A stretch of DNA of 64,000 bases from Neonectria sp. B-13. Taxonomy: Eukaryota; Ascomycota; Sordariomycetes; Hypocreales; Nectriaceae. Positions 22,347 through 34,511 of the stretch are shown piece after piece (position 1 is the stretch's first letter; every line of letters starts with the position of its first letter). A program made the translations under genes and the position numbers. The stretch is from the NCBI GenBank assembly GCA_002682825.1, contig NOKP01000015.1, forward strand, positions 806,001 through 870,000, written 5' to 3'. Under the pieces are notes generated by a model. It was not told where the DNA came from, did not search any database, and saw only the letters and a program-made list of their open reading frames with translations.

Positions 22347-23397
22347 AGCTGTCCTTGGGGCGTTATATGGAAAGGATTAGTTCAGCTGTTCGGTTCGTCT
22401 TCTTTGTCATGGGTAGCATTGTTTAAGATAAGGAGATTTCCTTAGGAATAATAGATAGGTTGGCATAAATAGGATTTCTTGGTTTTCTTAGTTCAAATGA
22501 TACAACCGAATCATAAATCATGCATTGAAACCATCTTTCATCTCGTGGCTACTCGTGAATCCATCAACAGAAGCTCGAGGTCCATCGCTGGACGACCTAT
22601 CTGTTTAAGTACCACTCATTGTGGACTATCTCCGTAGAAATGGGACTCTCGACACTAAAATCCCTTCCTATAGCCACCACAACCTTTTAATTTCATCAAG
22701 GTTATTCGGGCTAGTTTATGTTATCTCAATTACTAGTATGGAAACTTTTAGATTGTTAACTTCACTGTTGGGGGAATTGACTCCTCCAAGCGGGCATCAA
22801 AAAGTTCCAAAATACTAGGCGTTCGACTGTTAGCCGGTGCCCCGCGGCCTGAGGTACTTCCAGCACTGGCCGTGAGTACGACAACAGTCGGGAGACGAGA
22901 ATACGAGAACCAACGATTGAGCTCCATGACTAAAAGAATGGCAGTGTATTTCGAAAATTCAGCCGGTCATATTACGTCTCGTTCACTCTTTTGGGCTACG
23001 GGGGACACGATCTAGCCATGTTGCCCTTTAGAACTAACAGTCCTTGAGAACTCCCACGAGCATCGCAACGAGAGAATTCCGTCCAATGCGAAGATAACGA
23101 AAGACTCGATTACACTTAAAGAGTAAGTAAACTTAGCTGGTTTCCTAACAAACTTACACTATATCCAGTCACTTGTGTTGCGTATCAAACTGAGACAGTC
23201 ATGCTGATCACATCTGATAAGCTCGGCCGAGCTCCTCCGCTTTCCGGGACGCCGTGTGGTGTAACATAATACCGACGAAAGCAGACAATCCTTTTACAAC
23301 CACCACTTCTAATTCACATGTTCTTAAACTAAACCGAGGACTTGTTTTTTAATGACAAGATACATCGAGTTTTGGTCTGTTAGTTCGCCCCTCTACG
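22347..23397. other. AT-rich intergenic region
   Basis: It contains short frames only, with lower GC than both neighbours. No tRNA, repeat or protein motif is seen. It may carry the guanine deaminase promoter near its right end. Confidence 0.5.
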
Positions 23398-24768
23398 ATG
23401 TCGACCGCCGAGAACCTCACCTTCGCCTTCTACGGCACCCTCATCCACTCCAACAGCATCCAAAGCCTTGAGATTCTCGAGGACACCATCCTCTCCGTGA
23501 GCGCCTCCAGCGGCCGCATCCTCACTCTCCAGCCCAATGTCCCCCAAGACCAGGTCGAACAGACTCTCACAGCCCTCGGCGTCCCGCCGTCCCGCACCAC
23601 CCGGCTCCGCCGCGGCCAGTTCCTCATCCCCGGCTTCGTCGACACGCACAACCACGCACCGCAATGGATGCAGCGCGGCCTCGGGCAGGGCATGCACATC
23701 CTCGACTGGCTCTCCGGCGTGACCTTCCCCAATGAGGCGCGCTTCAGCGATCCCGAGTATGCGCGCCGTGTCTACGCCGGCATGGTCGCCGGCATGTTGC
23801 GGCAGGGCGTCACTACCGCCAGCTACTACGGGTCCTTGCACGGCGAGGCGACGTGTATTTTGGCGGATACATGCCTCGAGAAGGGCCAGAGGGCCTTTGT
23901 CGGGAAGTGCAACATGAATCGCAACTCGCCGGATTACTATCGCGATGCCAGCACCGAGGAGTCACTCGCTGAGACTGAGAGATGCATAAGCCATATCCAA
24001 ACCATCGACCCCTCCAGCTCCCTCCTCAAGTATGTCATCACGCCTCGCTTCGCCATCTCCTGCGAGGCAGACCTCCTCGCCGGGCTAGGCACCATCGCCT
24101 CTCGCAACCCAGACCTCCCGATCCAGACGCACTTCAACGAGGCCAAGCAGGAAGTCCAGGCGACGCTCTCACTCTTCCCAGCCTTCACTAACGAAGTCGA
24201 ACTGTACTCGCACTACGGCCTTCTCAAGCCGCGCACCATCCTCGCCCACTGCACTATCATGACCGACGCCGAGACCCAGAGCCTCGCCGCCCTCGACTGC
24301 GGCATCGCTCACTGCCCCACGGCCAACATGACCGTCGGCGGCGGCTTCATGGCCGCCCCGGTGAGAGACTTTCTCAGCCGCGGCATGAAAGTCGGGCTCG
24401 GGACCGACTCCGGCGGCGGCTTCTCGTCGTCCATTCTCGATTCCATGCGGCACGCTCTGATTGCTTCGTTCTCGCGGGAGGCGGCGTCGGCGGGCCGTGA
24501 AAAGGGTCTGACGCTAGAGGAGGTGTTTTACCTTGCGACCATGGGAGGCGCGAGGGTCATGGGGATGGACGACAAGATTGGAAACTTCAGTGTTGGCAAG
24601 GAGTTTGATGCTGTCGTGGTGGATATGAACACGGCTAGGGGCGGAGTGAATGCGCCAGTCGAGGAGAAGGACGAAGTCAGGACGGTCTTTGACAAGTTCC
24701 TGATGACGGGGGACGATAGAAACATGGTTGAGGTTTTTGTGAGAGGACAAAAGGTTCATGCATTGTAG
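23398..24768 (+). CDS. gud1: Guanine deaminase (amidohydrolase superfamily)
   Basis: Converts guanine to xanthine plus ammonia in purine salvage and catabolism. Single exon, 456 residues, ATG at 23398. Metal-binding and catalytic motifs follow in order: PGFVDTHNHAPQ (His84, His86), QTHFNE (His245), LAHCTIM (His284) and GLGTDSGGG (Asp337). The HAPQW following the first histidine pair is the guanine deaminase signature, separating it from the cytosine and chlorohydrolase branches. No signal peptide is present, so it is cytosolic. The C-terminus folds back into the small composite beta domain (GKEFDAVVVDMN), as the family expects. It is convergent with the PAP2 gene; only 93 bases separate the two stops. 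Confidence 0.92.
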   Translation: MSTAENLTFAFYGTLIHSNSIQSLEILEDTILSVSASSGRILTLQPNVPQDQVEQTLTALGVPPSRTTRLRRGQFLIPGFVDTHNHAPQWMQRGLGQGMHILDWLSGVTFPNEARFSDPEYARRVYAGMVAGMLRQGVTTASYYGSLHGEATCILADTCLEKGQRAFVGKCNMNRNSPDYYRDASTEESLAETERCISHIQTIDPSSSLLKYVITPRFAISCEADLLAGLGTIASRNPDLPIQTHFNEAKQEVQATLSLFPAFTNEVELYSHYGLLKPRTILAHCTIMTDAETQSLAALDCGIAHCPTANMTVGGGFMAAPVRDFLSRGMKVGLGTDSGGGFSSSILDSMRHALIASFSREAASAGREKGLTLEEVFYLATMGGARVMGMDDKIGNFSVGKEFDAVVVDMNTARGGVNAPVEEKDEVRTVFDKFLMTGDDRNMVEVFVRGQKVHAL

Positions 24769-24861
24769 GTGAATAATTACTCGAATATAAGATAGAGCAG
24801 TGTTATCCTCCTGCTCCTCCACGGCTAGTCCAAGTCATCAGGTCTTCCCTGTCTGTTCTCA

Positions 24862-26053
24862 TCATACGGCCTCATCCCCCACAGGTGCCCGTCTCTTCGT
24901 CCTCGCCTGTCCTGGAATATCCACATCCACGTCTGAGAGATCTTGGATACCACTCGTCCTACGCGCAAACACAGTGCTACTAGCCGCGCTGTCCAAACCG
25001 CCGTGGGGCCAGTCTCGCTTCGCCCCCCATCCAACAGACGCCGACAGAGTCTGGCCGGCATAGTTGACATCGCCATCGAAGCCGAACCGGAACGCCTCCT
25101 TCTGCTGCAGCGGGAGGTGGTTAAAGCGCCAGTCCCACACAGCAGCGTAGGAGGTGCGATACGCGGCAAGGGCCATGACGATCCCGATGGTCGACCCTGC
25201 GACGATGTCGTACCAGTTGTGCGCGGCATCAATGGTCAGCGAGCCCCCAATGAGCACCGCGATCAGGAGAGGCAGAAAGGTGAGAAAGAGCTTCCAGAAA
25301 GACGGTTTGTGGTCGGCCCAGACCTTGAGCTTGGCATTGAGCCACAGAAACAGAAACCCGAAGCCAGCAAAGGCCGCTGCGGAATGACCGCTGGGAAACG
25401 AAGTGATGGCGTTCTTGAGCTTGGCGTGGTCGGTCTGCGTACAGATTTCGATGGTGTACATGACCTGGTGGAAGCCGACACCGTTGAGGCCCGTCTTGTT
25501 GTGCGAGCCCGCGAGGGAGATGTCCGGCATGCACACGTCCAGAAAGTAAGGCCGGAAGCCGCCCACGAGCTGCTTGAGGGAGACCTGGAAGACGGACGCA
25601 AGGATGACAGCCCACGTGGTACCGATGACGGCGTTGCTGGCGTCCCAGGCAGACTTGAGGCGGATCTGGGCGAGCAAGTAGATGGCGAAGGGCGTGGCGA
25701 TGGAAATGATGCCGGAGAGCCACGAGGGGATGATCCAGCCGCGGTAGGGATACGCCCACTGCGGATAGATGATGTCGCCAGATGCGTCAAAGGTGATGGG
25801 GAAGGTTCTAGTGACGAGGGTTGGGATTGGGGAGTGGTAGAGCTGGGGAAGTGTTAGCAACTCGCAGCCTCACAATCACACAAGAATGAAGTTGGAAGGG
25901 AGAAGGCCCTACAGCCATTGTAGCACCGCCAACCACGGCCATGCACAAGAGGTCAAGCCAGGTCAATTTGAACCATTGCACCGCAAACTTCCTGATCTTC
26001 TGTGTCTTTGCCGTTGCGGCACGGCGGCGATTGGGCGGAGGCAGGGAAGGCAT
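24862..26053 (-). CDS. PAP2-family lipid phosphatase (Dpp1/LPP type)
   Basis: Removes the phosphate from diacylglycerol pyrophosphate, phosphatidate and related lipids; an integral membrane enzyme of the vacuole or Golgi in yeast. Exons 26053-25913 and 25842-24862, in phase, giving 373 residues. The intron donor is GTAGGG, which is weak, but the CTAAC branch site and CCCCAG acceptor are good. The three catalytic motifs are present: KQLVGGFRPYF, SFPSGHSAAAF and IDAAHNWYDIVAGS. About six membrane segments alternate with them (CMAVVGGATMA, GIISIATPFAIYLLA, FAGFGFLFLWL, FLTFLPLLIAVLIGG). The charged tail after residue 310 lacks domains. Third motif has DAAHNW where yeast has SRxxxYRHH-like residues, but H and D are kept. 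Confidence 0.9.
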
Positions 26054-26711
26054 GATATGATGCTGAAGTTGCCTACAGCACAGCCAAACATAAAGATGAT
26101 GAAGAAAGCCGACACCGAGGAGAGAAACACTCTAGTAGAATGTTGCAAGAGCTTGGTTCAATGTCTCTCTGAGTGGTTGTTTGATCACAGGACTCCTAAT
26201 ACTCAGTCACTTCCGGTTAAGGCTGCTTGTCGCGTGCCGCCTCCGGATACGCTGACGTCATGACCCTCATCAACAATGCAGGGGCTGGAATCCAACTACG
26301 AGAGCGACTTCCAGCCAGTCCTAGCTGTGTTAGGCTAAAAGACAATTCGATTTATCACTCAAGAATATATCCGCAACATATTATTGATTAGACAGGATGA
26401 AGGTCTAAAAGGACTAGCTCATCTCTATGTGAGCTCAGCAGGACAAGTGCAATATCAAACGATACAGGCGACAGAGACAACACAATGGAAGGTAAAGTTG
26501 CAAGTCTAATGTTTAAAACTTTGGTTTTGGTCGGGTAACTTAACTACTTATTCTACTAAGGTTCCATAATAGGTCAAATCATATATCAACGCCGTGCCAT
26601 GCCCTATCCAATTCATCCATGGCCATGCTATATCACATTGCACAATGCAACAACGTCCTGTCTCGGAAGACCGTCTATATATACAAGAAAGGTTCAGGTA
26701 TGTGGTCTAGC
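26054..26711. other. Intergenic region
   Basis: Upstream of the PAP2 gene and downstream of the S41 protease gene, both on the minus strand. AT-rich in the middle. No further feature is seen. Confidence 0.55.
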
Positions 26712-29003
26712 TCAGTACAGCTGACCCGGGTTCTTCAGGGGCTTGGCATGGCTGCGCACGCGGCTGTCGTAGGCCAGCGTCTCGTTGCCCATGGTGCCGT
26801 CAGCGTTGCTGGTCGACCCGGGCACGCACTTGGCGCCGTGCCAGGCCACAGCTGCGGCGAAGCGCCACTGCTCTCTGATGTCCTTGGTCATGCGCTGCGT
26901 GTAGAAGAGGCGACAGTTGGCGGCCTCGTAGCGGAAGTGCACCGGGTAGCCGGCGAGGTCGTCGGCCGTGTAGCCGTTGAGCGCGTTCACCTTGCCGCCG
27001 TCGGCGCCTTGCACCAGGGGCAGCAGGGGCGCGTCCTTGAGGCTGGGCATCACGTCGGCCGCGTCTTGGATCATCTTCAGCGCCGCCTTGTCCTTCTTGA
27101 TGCCCGCCACGAACGCCGCGCTGGAGGCGACGATGTCTACGTTGCGGTAGAGCAGGGTGCCCTTGACGCCGCCCATGGCCTGCATCGCCAGGTCGAGGGG
27201 GCGTCCGCCCAGAGCCAGCGTGCGGATGCCGTGGTTGCGCGTCAGGAGGCCGGTCAGGATGTTGCAGGCCGAGGCGCAGGTGCCGTCGGTGACGATGAGG
27301 ATGTTCTCGGGCTTGAAGACAGCCTTCTTGATCACAGTGGAGTCCTCGTCAACGCCGTTGTAGTAGGCCGGCACCGTGGGGTCCCAGGGGAGATCCTTGT
27401 CCATCTGGAAGGCGGCCGTGACGTTCTGGCCACCGGCAGCGGTGTAGGGGCCGAAAAACTGCTTGCCGGTCTTGATGGCCTTGTTGTATGGGGGGCCGAC
27501 GGGGTAGTACTCGCTCTGGGTGATCATGACATTGACGAGGGTGTCGTAGTCGGCCTGGGAGGTGACCTCAATGATGTCGTTGGCGCGGTACCGGTCCCAG
27601 CCGCTGAACTCGCCCTCGGGGAACAGTAGGCGGTAGATCTCGGTGGCGAGGGCGACGGAGCCGCCGCCGTTGGCAGACAGATCGATGATGAGCTTGTCGC
27701 GGCTCTCCTTCTGGGCCTGCTTGAAGAAGTCGACGATGACCTGGCGGCCCTCGAGGACGTACTCGGTGATGTTGAAGTTGTCCAGGTCACTCAGGTCGAA
27801 GCCGACGGGCAGGAAGCTCAGGATAGAGAGGACGGCGGTGTCCCGGTACGAGGTCCGGTTGAGGAAGTAACCGGAGACGGAGTTCATCGAGTGCTTCTTG
27901 ACGGGGTAAGGGTAGCCGGGGATGGTGGGGGAGTTATCCTTCTTCTCCTCGTCGACAGCGCGGCGGACCTTCTTGGCCTCGGTGGCGCGGGCCTTGGCCT
28001 TGGATGAGGGGATCTCAAAGGCGTTCTGGAAGTCCTCGCCGGAGTAGACGCCGTTGAAGTCGGCGGTGGGCAGGAAGAGGATGGTGTTGGTGGTCACCAG
28101 CTCGCTGCCGTTGCGGAAGTGCACGGTGTAGGAGTCGGGGATCTCGAACTGGCTGAGCAAGGCGGCGCCGACGGAGCCCAGGGCGGTGCGCTGGACGGTC
28201 GCGAACATGTTGTTGAACTGGGCGTCGGGGTCCTGGAAGTTGGACGGGTTGCGCAGCGCGTCGTTCTCCAACCACTTCGCGATGGGCGTGCCGTCGATGT
28301 TGGAGATGGCCGACGGGTGGTAGTCCAGCTCGTGGTTGTTGCCGCGGGCCACGTCCAGCGCCATGAAGAACTCAGGGACGTGGGTGCCGTCACGCGAGAG
28401 AGGCACGATGTTCAGTTCTTTGCGGACGTACATGAAGGCATTGAGCAGAGCCGGGGGGTAGTCGAAGTGATTGTCGTTGGCGGCGGCGAACTAGGACGGT
28501 GTAAGCAGATGTTGAAGACTAGGGTATCAGTCTCGGGGGATGTCTCTTACAATGGCTCGCACATCCGTCATGAACTCGTACTGGTTCTGATACCCATCGT
28601 TCTTGAGCTTGCTCTTGACAGCTTCAATACCGGCCAGGACGTCCACGCCCTCGAACAGGTACTCGTCTGGGGGGTTGGCGAGGGTCTCAAGGGTGCTCTG
28701 GAACTCAATAAAGGGCCCGAGGTACTCGAGCAGGGCGAGGTCGCGCTCCTTGGCGAGCGGCACCGACTTGAGACAGGCGATGCCGACCGAGGGAGCGACG
28801 TCGACGATGGGAGTGTCTCCGGCCTTGGCGCCGGCGGCCTTGTACGCCTTGGCGAGGGTCCGGCACGGCGCGGAGTCGCGGTCCTCGATGTCTCGCTTGT
28901 AGTTGAAGGTGGGCTGGTGGCGGGCCTGGTGCAAGATCTGGCGAGGTTCCAAGGCGGCGGTGGCCAGGCCGGCGAGGGCCAGCAAGCAGAAGCCGGGGAT
29001 CAT
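26712..29003 (-). CDS. Secreted S41-family (tail-specific/CPAF-like) peptidase
   Basis: Probably an extracellular or vacuolar serine protease. Exons 29003-28551 and 28490-26712, joined in phase across a 60-nt intron, giving 743 residues. The start is chosen at ATG 29001-29003 because it begins a classical signal peptide (MIPGFCLLALAGLATAALEP); longer frames upstream would need non-ATG starts. The S41 core lies in the second half: DKLIIDLSANGGGSVALATE, then ILIVTDGTCASACNILTGLL, where the serine at about 558 is the expected nucleophile, followed by IRTLALGGRP. The first half matches the N-terminal part common to fungal S41 proteins and ends in a dibasic, lysine-rich linker (about 330-350) that could be processed. 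Several N-glycosylation sequons (NGS, NRT, NIT, NVT) fit secretion. Confidence 0.87.
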
Positions 29004-31606
29004 GATGGGCGAAGTTGGACTCCTTGCGGGAGACGAAAGAAGATCACAACAACACGCAAGAGTAGGATTCCCCAAACAGAGGGAAGAAAAGGCGTGAGGC
29101 TAGAGGGTCAGTATGAGCGATAGGGCTGAGGAGGCGGTCGTGGGCCATTCTGGAGCCAACGGGCCATCTTATACAATGCAGCTGGAGATGGAGCTGCACC
29201 GCTCACTGCCTTAGACTACGAACCCTAGCCGCCAGCCGCAAGCCCCAGGGCCAACTAGCTGAGAATCCGCAGGAAAAGCAGCCTAACATCGCCGGGAGAG
29301 CACCGGGGGCTGGCCTGGAAAGCCCACGCCGTCGTCGAGCCCAGACCCCAGCTCATCCGTGGCGCAGCCCTAGAGGTCCCATCGCGCAGAGAGAGGGCCG
29401 GCTAGTGCGACATGGAATCCTTCCGGTCATGGTACAGCAGGGCTGAGCTCCGCTGATGAGGGATTGGAGAGAGAGAGAGGCTGGGTTGATGGGCGAGCTT
29501 GGCGGTGGACTTGGTGCTGACGGATTGGGAACTTGGGTGTTTTTTGTTGGATTCACGGCCAAGGGACGTGGCTGGAGACGCTCCCGAGACAAGTTGAATC
29601 GAGGATATGGTCCTAAGATGCATTTCTTGGCTGCTGTGTGTAGCTTGTTCTGTTCTGCTTTGTTTCTCGCTGTGAACCTACTTCGTGCTGAACAAATGAC
29701 AGACTGTATTGAATGTTGGCTGCTGACTGTTTGCATTCCGACATGCCTGCTCGAGTGAGATTGCTGCTTACTCTCGTTACAGCATCTGCAGGTCCCCTCG
29801 CCCCCAAACTATTTCCTCCCAATCAGCTCACTCATCTCACTCTCACTCACCAAAACAATACATGCCCTCGGAACAGAAACATCAACAGACAGACAAACAG
29901 ACAGACAGACAGATCAACAAGCCCTCATCAGTCTCAAAATCTTGACTCAAACAAAGTTGCAAAGAGACTCCACGAACCCACGCGCCACGCCGATTCAGAC
30001 TGTTCCAGGCCCCGCCCGCAACAAGCGCCTCCAAAGAGTCCGAACTCCAAGCCCCGAAGAAGCTGAGGATTTTGCCTTTTGGCTGCTGACTTGGCCCAAC
30101 GGCTATTTTTACCTCCTCTTGGTACCTCGCCTCGCCCCATGACCAACCAACCACTGGGCAGGGCGCTGTGCAAGTACTTAGCCGCAGCCCCCACGAAAGT
30201 GCACTGCTCCCTGTTCCCTGTTGCGCGCCCCCTTCTTCATTTCCAGGCGAATAGAGAGAAAAAGAGAGCAAGGAAAAGGGCTTTTGTCAGTGAGTCCTAG
30301 ATGTCGATGGCTGGGCACGCAGGCGACCCAGTTTCCCAGGTTCTCTGTTACTGCTGACTATATTCAATTTGGAGGCCAGGTTTCCTTCATCTCTCTAGCA
30401 GTATCCGTAGATTAAGCACAGTGGTGGAGGCTTCATCAGTCAAAGTCCGAAATAAGGTCCCGTCTCTAAAACCCCAGTCCCACACCGTGATCCTGGTTCC
30501 CTGGCGCTTACTGGAGCCGCGAACCACCCAATGATCTAAAAGCATCAAGCATAAATTTATTCGTAGCTCATGATAGCCGTCGATCTTGTTGACTCAGCCC
30601 GAGTCGCAGGGCCCATCCAACCCTCTCCATGATAATGCCCAGGGTCTGTGCATCGGCCGAAACAGGCGGACCTTCCGGAGCTCTTGTTTTCCGTCCTAGG
30701 GCTTACACTGGCTCTGACAGCAATCACGGCCAGAACGACACGGTGGATATTGTTCAATCCTGCAGGAGCCCTCAGACGATTTTCCCAGTTCGGACGAGGA
30801 ACCCAAATGTTCACTGATTTGGTTGGTGGGTGCCCTGAGTTTGATGGGCCGTCCCGTCGCCTCTTGGCACGGACATCCTCGACTCCAGGCATAGATCGTC
30901 AATCTCGAAGAATACTTCCCAATATGTCGCTCACGAAACCACAGTTTCGCTTGCTGTTTCCAAAGTCCCAACTCTCAGACTAACCGGAGATCTACCATCT
31001 TGCTCCACCTCTCAGCCACGGCATTCCAACCTGTGCAAGAACATGCCCCACCTTTGGTATCCAGAGACGAGTCTCGACCTCGTCGCCGTCTCCGTGAATC
31101 CATCTCAAGCATGTACGACGCTCTATTAGATAAGAAGCCGCATGGTTTATTCGAGGCTGCGGGGCTCACTCTATCGAGCCCACTGCATTGAAGGGAAAAC
31201 TGCAAAAGGTTACCTCCTCAGTGCAACCAGAATCAGTGAGTGAAACCCGGTATGTCGGCTTTCCTTGATGAGTATACTACTATACTCTAATATGAACCAA
31301 AAGCTCTTCTATACGTCCTCCCAAGCACCGGCAGAACCTTCTCAGCTATCAATCGTATCCATCGCATCACTCACTGTCGTCGAGGTAAAGGCAACATAAG
31401 TGCGTTTCTTAGTCTCCAAGCCATTACTCCAAGTATTATCGAATTCAACTTGACAAAGACCGTATTACCGTAACACACAAGTATAAGAAAGAAACCCGAG
31501 AGGTTCACTACCAACGCCATCCATATCTTCCTCACAAACTCCAATACTCCCTAATAGCTCATTCGTCAAAGTCACCCCTGGTCGTGAATGCCCAGTCTCG
31601 TCATTC
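29004..31606. other. Long intergenic region
   Basis: No supported gene. A (CAGA)n microsatellite lies at 29884-29913. The frames at 29.9-30.3 kb and 30.6-31.0 kb on both strands have no recognisable motif and several lack ATG starts. The right end should contain the 3' region of the permease gene (minus). Confidence 0.45.
29884..29913. repeat. (CAGA)n microsatellite
   Basis: ACAGACAGACAAACAGACAGA-type tetranucleotide run of about 30 bases with one interruption. Non-coding. Confidence 0.8.
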
Positions 31607-33395
31607 TCAGAACAGCCAAGACAGATATCTCTGATACGCCCTCGCCGCAAACGAATCCGGCTCATGCTCCCTCTTCCGCGCCTGCTCCTCCAGAAACGCC
31701 TTTTCCTCGCGGTCGATCACGTCCTTGCCCGTGTAGAAGTCGGCCTCCTGCGGCTGCACCCGCTTGCTCTTCGTCACCAGCTTGTGCGCAAAGATCAGGA
31801 ACAGGTAGATGGGGATGCCCACGTACCCCGTCACCACGTCCACCCACGCAACCGGTGTCACCAGGAACGCTGTGAAGTTCTTGGTCAGCGAGATGGTGCA
31901 GCAGCTCGCGAGCGCGACGTACGAGCCCCAGAGCCCGAACGGCGCCACGTACGGCATCGCTGCGTCCGGGATGCCCTGCAGTCGCCGCGCCCGCAGGAAA
32001 CAGATGTGCGTCACCACAATAGAGATCCAGCTCAGCAGTCCGAAGATGGTCACCAGGTTGACGAACCGCCCGAACACCTCCTTGGTGCTGTTGGCCACCG
32101 TCATGAACGCCAGGAGCCCGAAGAGCGACGATGCCCCCAGCGCAACGTACGGGACGCCGCGGTTGTCCGTCTTCTTGAAGATGGCCGGCGCGTCCCCGTC
32201 CGAAGCCAGCCCGTAGAGCGTCCGGCTGGCAATATAGAGATCCGACGTCGCCCCTGAGAAGATGAAGACAACCACGCAGCCGTTGACAATGGCCGGAAGC
32301 GTCTTAAAGCCGGCCAGCTTGACGGCCACCACGAAAGGCGACGCCGATGTCCCGACCGCTGTGCCTCCGGCCGAGAAGGTCAGGTCTTTCGAGTCATACG
32401 GCACACACAGCCCAAGCAGAAATACGCTGAGGCAGTAGAAGAACAGAATGCGAAAGAAAGTGAGCCTGATGGCCCGAGGAATCGTCTTGCGCGGGTTCTG
32501 CGCCTCGCCCACCGTCACACCCACCAGCTCAGTGCCCAAGTACGCAAACGTCGCGACGATCATGGTCGACCACACGCTGAGGAAGCGTGCCATGGTCGGC
32601 GACACGTCCCAGGCGTCGTCGACGGCGAAGGCGCCGGGATTGCGCCAGTACCGGAACCCACGAGGCTCGCTGTCGGGCCCTCCACCGGCGGCGATGACGA
32701 GCGTGATGAGGATGAGGGCGACGAGGACGAGGACCTTGAAGCTGGAGAGCCAGAACTCGAACTCGCCGAAGAAGCGCACACCGAGCCAGTTGATGAGCAC
32801 GATGGCCGTCAAGAACACGGCCACGAAGACGCCCGGGTTGAGCTGGGACCGCGGGATCCAGTACTCGAGCACCATGGCGCCGGCCGTGATTTGGTTAGGC
32901 GTCACGATGATGTACTTGAAGAAGTATCTAGAGCACGAGTTCAAGTCAGTAGCTGGAAACCGCAGAGAAGAGATGCCTGGGGAATAGTTCTCACGTCCAC
33001 CCAAGCGCAAACCCTAGCGACGGGTCGCAAAACCTCGACGCATACCCCGTGAAGCCGGCCGACATGGGCAACCAGGCGGCCATCTCGCCGAGTGCCGTCA
33101 TCACCACGTACACGAGGAAGCCGACAAGAGTATAAGAGATAGCGACGGCTCCAGGGCCCGCACTGGCAAGGGCTTTGCCAGTGCCCAGCAGCAGGCCGGT
33201 GCCGAGGGCGCCGCCGATGGCAATCATGGTGATGTGCCGGGCCTTGAGGGCGCGGTGCAGGGCCGTCTCGGCGCTGGTCTCGATGCCGCGGACATGTTGT
33301 TCTTGTGGCGCGGAGGGCGGGTTGACGGCTCCTTTTTCCGCGTCCGGGGTGGCGATGCGGGATGTAAGCGGGTGGTGCTCGATGGCGGAGGACAT
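31607..33395 (-). CDS. Amino-acid permease, APC superfamily YAT type (Gap1/Can1-like)
   Basis: A proton-coupled amino-acid importer of the plasma membrane. Exons 33395-32995 and 32927-31607 give 573 residues; the junction restores LGFALGWT|YFFKYIIV exactly as in the family. The cytosolic N-terminus (about 50 residues) precedes TM1 with RHITMIAIGGALGTGLLLGTG, the unwound-helix glycine motif of the transport site. About 12 membrane segments follow. FIFSGATSDLYIASRTLYGLA and the SKRVQPQEADFYTGKDVIDREE tail are typical of the YAT branch. Substrate cannot be told from sequence. ATG 33393-33395 is the first in-frame methionine with a family-like N-terminus. Confidence 0.92.
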
Positions 33396-34511
33396 CTCGG
33401 CGACGATGGTGACGAGGGGAGAAGATGAAGTGAAAGAGCGAGAAAGGTAATGAATGATGTATGTAAGTCCTAGGAGACTGATAAACTGCGATGGTCGGAG
33501 AGCGTAGAGTTCAGTGTTTGCATGGGACACAAAACTGTAAGTCCATAAGCATCGCGATAGCTTCATCCTTAAAGACCTGGAGCCAATCGACTCCCTTTGC
33601 ATTCCCCTCCAAGTCACCTTCTCAACAACTCTCCGTGTGATCTTAAAGCCCCAATATCGGTTTTATATTCAGACCGCGATAGTCCAAAGAATCCATTAGT
33701 TGTAGTCCCGGCTCAGACCGTAGTTCGGTGACTTCTTGACTGCGTCAAAACTGAAGCATATCCGCAACCTTAATCACCCAACCTTCCTGTCTTCTCCCCT
33801 CACACTCTTAGTCCAGGGATGTTCCGCAAGTCCTCCAATTGTGTGTTAAGCCCAGACCATCTCCTACCACGTCCAGCTACTTCGTCAAAGCCTCCCCTCT
33901 CCGTCGAGCTGGTTCATGGTAGATAGATGTCACCGCCAACTTTGGAGTCTTTCGACAAAGCTTTGCCTTTCTATCCCATTTCATACTAGACCCAGAACTT
34001 CCATCACACCGTGTCGTCTCATTCTCTAACCAGTCGTTTGCAATCATACCCATGGTAACATGTTGACACGCCGAGGAGGATGAGCCTCAAAGGCGTGTAT
34101 ATTGGAGACGTTCGGAACTTTCCTGAACATATATGCAGATGTCGACGACCACTGAACGTCAATACTTTAGTAAGAACGAAGACAAAAAAGAAATTGTAAG
34201 ACACAGTTGACAAAGGTATTGTCAAACTCTACCCGAATAGAAACTCAGCATCTCACAGCACATCACCAAGACTCATTAAGACGTAGATCCAAAAACGACA
34301 TGTCATGTGCCCACATTCATGGTGGTATTAAAACGTTGTAAGCTACCTCGTTCTAATCACACAACAAGCCATGCAACACCTGCAATGCTTGATACAAGAA
34401 ACCAAAACGCACGATCCAATGTGAAAAACAAGTATCAAAGCAGAGGGAATCACTCCATCAATTCTCTTCGATCTACAACCCATCCGCCACTATCTCAGCC
34501 ATACCATTGGC
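33396..34511. other. Intergenic region
   Basis: Upstream of the permease and downstream of the Gas1-type gene (both minus). It should contain the permease promoter. No coding sequence or repeat is supported. Confidence 0.5.

Noticed and set aside
24943..25857. 304-codon plus-strand frame opposite the PAP2 gene
   Set aside because: A shadow frame; its composition mirrors the membrane-protein codons on the other strand.
26619..29123. Two plus-strand frames of more than 330 codons opposite the S41 protease gene
   Set aside because: Antisense shadows of a GC-rich gene; no domain and no ATG context.
29940..30980. Several 60-110-codon frames in the 29-31.6 kb gap
   Set aside because: No motif, poor starts, and none keeps a consistent codon pattern.
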